DNA of 64,000 bases from Bacteroidetes Order II. bacterium (lineage in GTDB: Bacteria; Bacteroidota; Rhodothermia; Rhodothermales; UBA2364): the NCBI GenBank assembly GCA_016788705.1, contig JAEUSQ010000059.1, positions 111,814 to 175,813 of the forward strand, read 5' to 3'. The notes beneath the pieces are model-generated. The model worked only from the letters and a program-made list of their open reading frames with translations. It made no database searches and had not been told where the DNA came from. A program made the translations under genes and the position numbers. Positions 57,673 to 64,000 of this stretch are shown piece by piece (the stretch's first letter is position 1; every line of letters begins with the position of its first letter).

Positions 57673-57708
57673 TACATATATAATACATTATTTCAATGGT
57701 CTTGTCAA
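57673..57708 (-). promoter_or_regulatory. Strong sigma-70-like promoter of the lexA pair
   Basis: On the minus strand TTGACA (57703-57708), spacer 17, TATTAT (57680-57685). The expected start is near 57673, 36 bases before the LexA start at 57637. It is a near-consensus housekeeping promoter, unusual for this lineage. Confidence 0.75.
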
Positions 57709-57754
57709 GCATTTTCAGGAGGCACACATATGTTAAATATAAAATTAGGGTGGA

Positions 57755-58504
57755 TCAGGCGTTCATTTGGGCCAATACGTCGCGGGTACGGGATCGGTGC
57801 AAGCCTTCAAAATGGTGGGCCAGATAGGCATCTATGAGTTGTCGTACCTCGCTTTGGGTTTGCGGATTAAGTGCAAATCTCAGCAGTGTTTCTAAAGGGG
57901 CCAAAGCAAGGATGGCCAAGGCACGCAAGGCCGCCCGACTGGCACGTTTCGCGATACCTTGAATTGGGGTATGCGCTGGTAGAACGGCTCCCTGCTCCAG
58001 CAAAAACCAGCCCCCTTCTTCGCCCACGGCTTCCACGGTTGTTTTTTCAATGTGGGGTGCAACGCCAAACAGAACGGCAAGTCTTAACTCAAAATAAAAC
58101 AAAATGTTATCGGCATGTTGTGTCGCATCATTCAAGGTGGCAAGTACTTCTAATAACAAGGTAAAGAGCGGGATATTGATAGCCTCTGCTTCGGAAACGG
58201 CATCCACCAGTTCCACCATCTGAAATGCCAATGCGGTTTTAGCCGGATCACGGAGCAGGTCGTAAAAGGGGTGTAGTCGGGTGGTTTCGCTCAGTGTTTG
58301 TAGATCCCGTGTAGGCTTGTGGTAATAAACCACCTGAATATACGAAAGAGGCTCTAACGTGGCCCCAAAGCGACTTTTGAGGGACCTTGCCCCCTTCGCT
58401 AAAACCGAAACCTTGCCTTTTTTTCGCGTGAAAAGGGTAATAATTTGGCTTGTTTCGCCATAGTTCATACGGCGCAGGACAATGGCTTCGGATTTCAGTA
58501 TCAT
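57755..58504 (-). CDS. recO: DNA repair protein RecO
   Basis: A 249-residue RecO. N-terminal OB fold (SEAIVLRRMNYGETSQIITLFTRKKGKVSVLAKGAR) and the helical C-terminal part match the family. It helps RecF/RecR load RecA at gaps. The zinc-finger cysteines seen in some RecO proteins (near residue 150-175) are absent; the place reads TTVEAVGEEGGWFLLEQGAVLPAHT. Gene order with lexA suggests linkage to the SOS response. Confidence 0.9.
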   Translation of the reverse strand: MILKSEAIVLRRMNYGETSQIITLFTRKKGKVSVLAKGARSLKSRFGATLEPLSYIQVVYYHKPTRDLQTLSETTRLHPFYDLLRDPAKTALAFQMVELVDAVSEAEAINIPLFTLLLEVLATLNDATQHADNILFYFELRLAVLFGVAPHIEKTTVEAVGEEGGWFLLEQGAVLPAHTPIQGIAKRASRAALRALAILALAPLETLLRFALNPQTQSEVRQLIDAYLAHHFEGLHRSRTRDVLAQMNA

Positions 58505-58594
58505 GGATTTACGTTAGATGACATCCTAAACGACGCCGACGGCTTTGGGGCACATCGGTCCGAAAAATATAACACATCATAGCTTGTCCGAAAT

Positions 58595-60976
58595 TTATTG
58601 GGGTTGAACCGATTCTGGTGGCCCTTTTGTTTTAAACCTAATTTGCACAACCGAATAGGCCTCCCCTCGGAAAGAAGCCTCCAATGATATTTGATTCACT
58701 CCATTCGTCAACGAAGGGGGGGGCATTGGCAGGGTTAGGGTAGCACGCTGGCGGCCTTTCGCATCATAAATCCGGACAAGCGGCGTACCATCCACCACCA
58801 CGCTTTCATTGGGTTGAAGGCTAACAGGCAGCCTTAACTCCGCCGACCGATTGAGTACCAACACCGGATGTTCGATGGCGCCGGATTCTCCGGTTTCGGT
58901 GTTGGATGCGAGGACTTCCAGCCGAAATTGCAAAGGTTGGCTTTCATGGGGGTTTGTTACCTGAAAACTACTGGCCGTGGGTTCTCCGGGCTGTAGGTCT
59001 CGTTTTTGGTGCTGGAAGGAAGGAGACGAGTGAAATGGATACAGTTCCCATTGATTATTGGCTATTTTTCTAAGGTGAAATTCATTCTCAGGGTTTTTCA
59101 GGCGTTCGCGTTGTTCATCACTAAAAGCATGGGAAAGGCGTGCCTGTTCCCATTCGCGAATAGCGTCTAATAACACGGACGTTAAGGGGTTTTTTTGGGC
59201 GTCGTTTACGCGAAGCACCATCGCAAAACCTGCTTTATAACCCGCTGCTCGTGCCAGCATCCACTCCATTTCCGAAAGCGAAGTGGTGGCCGTCATCAGA
59301 TACCAGCCCAACATATTGGGCATAAAATTTCGTTCAAAGAGCGATTGATTCTTGATCCTGTATTCTTGCATACTTTCCCGAAAGCCGCCATACCAAGGTT
59401 CTCCCTAATTACAATACGTATTCATATGCCAGTAGAAGTGTTTGGAATTACTGGTCCCATTCACCACAAAATGCTTTGCGTTATCGTAAAATACTTTAGA
59501 AAACGCCTCGATGCCATAGTCCCCTTGCCCACTTGCAGCGCCCCCTTCGTGCCCATCAAAGTCTAGGTGGTCAATGCCTGTCTCATTAAACAGTTGTGCC
59601 AGCTTTCGGGCAATCTCGTGTTGTAACGAGAGGTTGGGAAAAACCACTTCGTAGGCGTGATCAAATAATTTGGCTACTTCGGCAGTTTTTGGATGTGCCG
59701 TTGCCGTGCTCCCAAAAGCGCCGCGCTGGCAATCCAATAATTGATAAGGTGCGGTTTTTGAAACAGCCCTATACCGGATCAATTCATCGCCAATACGTAT
59801 CAGCCGTAGCCAGTTATCTTGGTTATAATCAAAATACGTTGGTGTTTCAATGGGGATTGAGGTGGCATCGGCAGAAATGGATTCGGCGAGGGTGCTGCTC
59901 CCACGTTTGACCAAGCGTTTATCCGGAACAGGTGAAACATAAGGATCGGTTGGATGAATAAAATTGGTTAGGGTATGCACACCAAAATGAATGCCAGCCG
60001 CATGGGCTTTCTCGACCGCCCTTTTCACCCCTGCCGTTCCATTCGGAAAAAAGAGGGGGTTCCAGGCATAAGTACCCCACGTATTAAAAGGGCCTTCATG
60101 ATAGAGCGACATCAGACCTGACCGCTTGGTATAGGCAATCATTTCGTCCACCTGCGCTTCGTTGAAATTGGAAATGATGTAGGATCGGCCCATTTGAGGG
60201 GATTTCTTAATCCAAACCCCTTTATAAACCCGATGTGGCAACCCTTCTGCCTGTTCAATGGCACCAATGGTGTCTAATGCCTCGCCTCCCGGAACACCGA
60301 ATAATGCAATTTTAGAACCCGTTACCGTTTCCTTTTCCAAAGGCTCGATGGGCATATTTTTAAAAACACCATTCCATACATCTGCAAAGCGAGGACGCGA
60401 CCGGTTGATGGAATAAGCCTGCAACGTACTGCCCCAACGTGTAGGCAAAGCGGTGGAGCCTCGTGAACCGTCGTACCCCTCGTCATTTTTGGGGTATCCG
60501 CCTATGGTCTTGAGGTTGAGTGCCTGAATGCCAATCGCAAATTGGTCATTGCGAACCACCCCCACAATCTCTCCTATGGTTTCTCGGATGGTGGTGGCGA
60601 ATGAACCCCAAAGTACCCGGTCTATCTGAAGGGCAGGCGTTGCTTTTGTTACTTCAAATACCAGATGCGTGGATTTTTGCTCCACCCGAATGTCCACCCG
60701 AATCGGGCTTGGTCGGAAAAAGAGGGAAAGCACTTTGTTCCGGGCATTCCACTTCATGGCGGATGGCGCCTGCCAAGTATGATCTATATGCCGAACTTGC
60801 ATCAGCACAGAAACAGTGTCTCGATGGGCATATTCGTGTTGTTGTGTCTTGTCGAACAAGGATATCACCCGCCCACGCGCATCCAACTGCATCCGAAAGG
60901 TCAGGTTCTCCAACACGGCTTGGGCACGAAGAAGTGGGCTAATTAGAAAAAAAAGAAGGAGCAACAAAATTCTCAT
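58595..60976 (-). pseudogene. Large secreted protein interrupted by in-frame TAG
   Basis: Two frames lie in the same phase. The upstream part starts at 60976 (signal peptide MRILLLLLFFLISPLLRA) and ends at TAG 59405-59407; the downstream part continues without a shift (TYCN-stop-GEPWYGGFRESMQEYRIKN) to 58595. Together about 792 residues. The middle has TIM-barrel-like motifs (GVWIKKSPQMGRS; GLMSLYHEGPFNT; GIDHLDFDGHEGG), so it may be a glycoside-hydrolase-like enzyme. One point mutation in a single gene, a sequencing error, or stop-codon readthrough could explain it. Confidence 0.72.
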
Positions 60977-61194
60977 ACAGGCGCCGTTTAGGATGGATAC
61001 GGAAGGAACAAGATAAAGGGGAATCCCGGCCATTACAAATAGGGCGTAACACGTTCATGGATGACCACATATGTGTAAGTCTATTATTAACAAGGATGAA
61101 CATTGGTTTTGGCATGAAAAATGCGTATCCTTCTATTGAACAGGGATGCCGTAATATATACGCATCTTTCCCTTTAGCTAAATTCTTAACGCAG

Positions 61195-61740
61195 ATGAAA
61201 AACATTGCATTGGGCGGACTCATTTCCGCGATAGCCACTTTTATGTGGGGCTTTTTATTTTGGGCTACACCCATAAGCCAGCCAGCGATGAAGCACGCTA
61301 CACCAGAACAAAACACCGCCATCCGAGAGATGTTGAAGCAAAACCTTGCTGAAACCGGAACCTATTTTATACCCGATCAGATGCACGATATAGATGGCTT
61401 TATGCGCGAACACCGCGAAGGCCCCTTGGCCACCCTTCACTTCCGAAGCGAAGGAGCAGAGGCAATGGGCCCCGGTGTGATGCTACAAGGCTTGTTCCAT
61501 ATGTTGCTCGTTTGGCTTTTCGTGGGCTGGGTCTTATCGCAATTGCCACAATTAGACACTTATGCAAAACGATTCCGGACGGTTTTGCTTTTTGGTATTG
61601 CTTCAGCAGTATGGAGTACACTGGGAATGCCGATCTGGTACTTCCAACCGTGGGCCTACTGGATGATGACTTGTGTGTATGATATAGGCGCTTGGACAAT
61701 TGTTGCTGCGATACTGGCGCGGTTTATTAAACCTGTATAA
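61195..61740 (+). CDS. Small membrane protein, four TM segments
   Basis: A 181-residue protein; start at 61195 (MKNIALGGLISAIATF). Hydrophobic segments at about 4-22, 98-118, 130-147 and 158-178. A Met/Pro-containing middle (HDIDGFMREHREGPLATLHF) lies outside the membrane. No family recognised. Terminator follows. Confidence 0.65.
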   Translation: MKNIALGGLISAIATFMWGFLFWATPISQPAMKHATPEQNTAIREMLKQNLAETGTYFIPDQMHDIDGFMREHREGPLATLHFRSEGAEAMGPGVMLQGLFHMLLVWLFVGWVLSQLPQLDTYAKRFRTVLLFGIASAVWSTLGMPIWYFQPWAYWMMTCVYDIGAWTIVAAILARFIKPV

Positions 61741-61767
61741 GGCTGGCACAACCTGATGAAGCCGATC

Positions 61768-61795
61768 GGCCTGTCTTTCAGACGGGCTTTTTTAT
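61768..61795 (+). terminator. Terminator after the membrane protein gene
   Basis: GCCTGTCT/AGACGGGC stem (one G-T pair) with 3-base loop and six T (61788-61793). 30 bases after the stop. Confidence 0.82.
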
Positions 61796-61813
61796 TACAA
61801 CACGCAAGCCAAC

Positions 61814-62302
61814 CTACGAAACCACCCGAATGGGGACCCAAATATCTTCTTCTGCCACAGGATCATATGGATTATACCCCTCGCGGAGGATTTCAAAATG
61901 GGGACGGTCATCGGTGGTATAACCAGAGTACGGCATCCAATCTACAAAAATATGATGCGCCGTTTGCAGGAAGGTATGCGCAGGGCCTTGATGCCGAAAA
62001 ACCGCATATAGCCCACCCGGAACGTTTAAAAATGCCAGACCAGAAGGGAGTACGCCCTCTTGGGAGACGGCGACCGCAGCCCACTTCTCGAACTCGGCCT
62101 GTGGGTCAGGGCAAACAACAGACCAATTGGGCGCATAGTGCTGAAGGGCGTACAACCCGTCATCGGTGCGGTATGGAATTTGGTTGCGAAGTGGCATAAA
62201 TGAGCGCCAGAGCTCCGGCGTCCGATCTTGGTTCAGGCACATCATAAGAGAGCTACCTGCAAGTAAAAAACCAGTTCTCTCTATGATTTTGGGAGACTCC
62301 AT
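61814..62302 (-). CDS. GyrI-like small-molecule-binding domain protein
   Basis: A 162-residue single-domain protein (start MESPKIIERTG at 62302; upstream frame not used). Two related halves as in the GyrI/AraC effector-binding fold: LWRSFMPLRNQIP, YALQHYAPNW..., then GGLYAVFRHQGPAHTFLQTAHHIFVDWMPYSGY with the family's Gly-Pro and Trp-Met-Pro features, ending FEILREGYNPYDPVAEEDIWVPI. Such proteins bind or hydrolyse small planar molecules. Third gene of a three-gene operon. Confidence 0.84.
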   Translation of the reverse strand: MESPKIIERTGFLLAGSSLMMCLNQDRTPELWRSFMPLRNQIPYRTDDGLYALQHYAPNWSVVCPDPQAEFEKWAAVAVSQEGVLPSGLAFLNVPGGLYAVFRHQGPAHTFLQTAHHIFVDWMPYSGYTTDDRPHFEILREGYNPYDPVAEEDIWVPIRVVS

Positions 62303-62303
62303 T

Positions 62304-62675
62304 TTACTTTTTGCTTTTTGGGGTCTTCTTGGCCAACTGCTCCTCCTTCCGCCATTGCACCATCCGTTCAATCAATTCCCAGGGCATCGGGCGATCTAGC
62401 GGGAACTGTACCGAACCTTTGCCCTTTTTGTACCCGGCCAAGTCTGCTTTAAACGCCTCAAGGCCCGACGGCGCAGGATAAAACCCGATGTGCCGTTCAT
62501 AGGCAGCAATGTGTACCAAATTGCCATTGAGTACCCAAGTTGGGATGCCATACGAAATGGCCTCGGTCGCATCTGGTAGAAGGGTGCGAATAAACATCCG
62601 CATGTCTTGTAAAATGGATTGGGTGGCCTCCGGAAATTGTGCGATATAATCGTCTATATTTGCAGGCTTGTTCAT
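62304..62675 (-). CDS. DUF1801 domain protein
   Basis: A 123-residue protein (start MNKPANIDDYIAQF at 62675). DUF1801 landmarks: IDDYIAQFPEATQSILQDM, EAISYGIPTW, HIGFYPAPSGLEAF and the basic C-terminus KKTPKSKK. Small fold of unknown activity, frequent next to GyrI-like proteins. It begins four bases before the stop of the preceding membrane-protein gene and its stop precedes the GyrI-like start by one base. Confidence 0.83.
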   Translation of the reverse strand: MNKPANIDDYIAQFPEATQSILQDMRMFIRTLLPDATEAISYGIPTWVLNGNLVHIAAYERHIGFYPAPSGLEAFKADLAGYKKGKGSVQFPLDRPMPWELIERMVQWRKEEQLAKKTPKSKK

Positions 62676-63094
62676 GGCTGGCGCTGTTCTGTTTTGGATG
62701 ATGCTGGATGGATGTGATGGATGAGCCATACCGCACCGGATACTTCAACGAGACTCAGTGGGACCGCAAACGCCAGTAGGTCATACGGCAATACATTCAT
62801 GTTTCCAAGAACCACCCACATCAAAACAAATGCCATAAACCAGCCCCAAAAAATGGCCTCAATAAAAGAAAACCGTCGCAAAAGGGCCGAAAGTGCAATG
62901 GCAAGTAAGAAAGACCAAAGCCCCCAAACCGCACCATTAATGGGCTTAGAAGGAAAGGTTAAACCCAGCGAGGCATAGTGCGTAACCCAGTAGGACTTGA
63001 ATAGGACGTCGTTGCGGATAAATTCGGAAAGACTGATCCAAACCGTTGCAGCCACGATCGCACCAAGACGCGGAAGGATGATTTTATGAGACAT
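62672..63094 (-). CDS. Small membrane protein, four TM segments
   Basis: A 140-residue protein (start MSHKIILPRLG at 63094). About four TM segments (8-24, 50-70, 78-97, 104-124). Conserved in Bacteroidota; function unknown. First gene of the three-gene operon with DUF1801 and GyrI-like proteins, linked by a 4-base ATGA overlap. Confidence 0.72.
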   Translation of the reverse strand: MSHKIILPRLGAIVAATVWISLSEFIRNDVLFKSYWVTHYASLGLTFPSKPINGAVWGLWSFLLAIALSALLRRFSFIEAIFWGWFMAFVLMWVVLGNMNVLPYDLLAFAVPLSLVEVSGAVWLIHHIHPASSKTEQRQP

Positions 63095-63262
63095 ACACAA
63101 GGATAGCAATTACATCTGGTAAAGACATAATACAAATATACACCATTTAACAGAATAGGCCAAGTGCAGTACAGGATCACAGAACCAATATGCTACGCTT
63201 ATCGTGTCGCATTCGCAACCTTACCCATGAGGTGGTCTGATTTAGCCGGGCACAAATCTAAC

Positions 63263-64000
63263 TTAACTCTGTGTCCGTGAAAATGGGACTATATCAACGT
63301 GTCCGATTTCAGGAACTAATATTGAAGGGGCATTTGCTGGACTGTTTCCCGGAACTAATTTACTCATCAAGCTTTTTTGACCAACGTGATGTGCTTGTAA
63401 TCCAGCTTCAAGACCTTGTAATTCATTGTATGCACCTACCTTCCAAAGGTTACCTCCCGTCTTAGTGGCCCCCGCAGCAACCTGACTCCCCCTGGATGCA
63501 AGACGCGGCCCAGCACTCAGTGCTCTACTGCTTGACAGGACACGCGTACTTTTTACCAAACCACCACCAAATCCACCTGAAAGCGGGGGGTTTCCAACAG
63601 TAACCATCGCCCAGGCAATGGCCTCCACCACACCGGCAATGGTATTTAACTGGGCGGTATGATCGGGAAAATACGGTGCGGTCTTCCCGTGATCCAAAAA
63701 CGTCAGGCTACTTTTTCCCGTTCGTTCCCCACTTGGCACGGCAATGGAGATATTATGGACAACGGTTCCGGGCTTGATGGCATTGCTGGCCGTGGGGTCA
63801 CACGTTCCACACCACCGATAGCTTCGTTCGTTGTCGTTTTGTGTCACCGTCCATGTCTGCGCCCCATCCGGATCCACGAGATTCACGGGGTCGTTGCCGA
63901 CGTAGGCATACGGCGTGTGGAACTCCTCGGCGGGGTCTATCGTGTGCCAGCGGGAGAGTTGCGGATCGTACCAACGCACACCATAGTGGTACCATTGTAG
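63263..64000 (-). CDS. RHS core C-terminus with HNH-like toxin tail (partial)
   Basis: Partial: the coding frame runs off the right edge. It holds the end of the RHS repeat-associated core (WYHYGVRWYDPQLSRW, then HTPYAYVGNDPVNLVDPDG) and a variable C-terminal region of about 200 residues. The last part contains GLQAHHVGQKSLMSKLVPGNSPA, a His-rich motif of AHH/HNH-Endo VII-type nuclease toxins. Stop at 63263. Such proteins deliver a toxin to rivals. The adjacent downstream gene is a 4-TM protein, so an immunity gene is not evident. Confidence 0.82.
   Translation of the reverse strand, partial: LQWYHYGVRWYDPQLSRWHTIDPAEEFHTPYAYVGNDPVNLVDPDGAQTWTVTQNDNERSYRWCGTCDPTASNAIKPGTVVHNISIAVPSGERTGKSSLTFLDHGKTAPYFPDHTAQLNTIAGVVEAIAWAMVTVGNPPLSGGFGGGLVKSTRVLSSSRALSAGPRLASRGSQVAAGATKTGGNLWKVGAYNELQGLEAGLQAHHVGQKSLMSKLVPGNSPANAPSILVPEIGHVDIVPFSRTQS

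Overview
The window looks like a chromosomal segment of a Gram-negative bacterium of the Bacteroidota/Rhodothermota lineage. Reasons: two secreted proteins end in a Por/type IX-type sorting domain (PYPNPFNP-like start, GxYFVRL, basic end); there are many OM barrels, TPR proteins and lipoproteins; DUF4175, DUF4097 and small conserved membrane proteins of that lineage are present; and Shine-Dalgarno sequences are mostly weak. No plasmid, phage, IS or CRISPR signature was seen. Assignment to Rhodothermota rather than Bacteroidota proper is an inference.

Layout. 1-6.3 kb: DUF4097 adhesin-like protein, a giant DUF4175 coiled-coil membrane protein, small membrane and ABM proteins. 6.3-14.6 kb: polysaccharide deacetylase, DUF2064 transferase, fructose-1,6-bisphosphatase, tRNA-Pro(GGG), RodZ-like protein, NAD-dependent DNA ligase with a degenerate zinc finger, type II NADH dehydrogenase. 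14.9-22.4 kb: TPR protein, OsmC, secreted esterase-like hydrolase, two sorting-domain proteins.

22.6-29.5 kb (minus strand) is the most interesting part: a tightly packed six-gene operon of PqqD-like protein, ATP-grasp ligase, type III PLP decarboxylase, urea-transporter/M23 peptidase fusion, TPR plus OM-barrel protein, and TPR protein. The cytosolic genes look like an amino-acid-modifying pathway and the last three like its envelope machinery; I know of no characterised system with this composition.

30-46.5 kb: Tat-signal aminotransferase V behind a 21-bp tandem duplication, a large multi-barrel OM protein, alpha-L-fucosidase, NUDIX, Rpe, NagZ-like GH3, IlvE, MFS pump, DUF4342, TIM-barrel isomerase, MBL hydrolase. 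46.7-53.6 kb: a Cys-rich lipoprotein behind a (AATTG)12 microsatellite and an inverted repeat, a DegP/HtrA protease, FumC, PanC, then a small graveyard with an MmeI-like methyltransferase relic and an aspartyl-protease tail.

53.6-64 kb: a secreted protein/lipoprotein operon, a MurU-like nucleotidyltransferase, two tandem intact LexA paralogues and RecO, a large secreted protein interrupted by one in-frame TAG, a three-gene operon (membrane protein, DUF1801, GyrI-like), and the C-terminus of an RHS polymorphic toxin running off the right edge.
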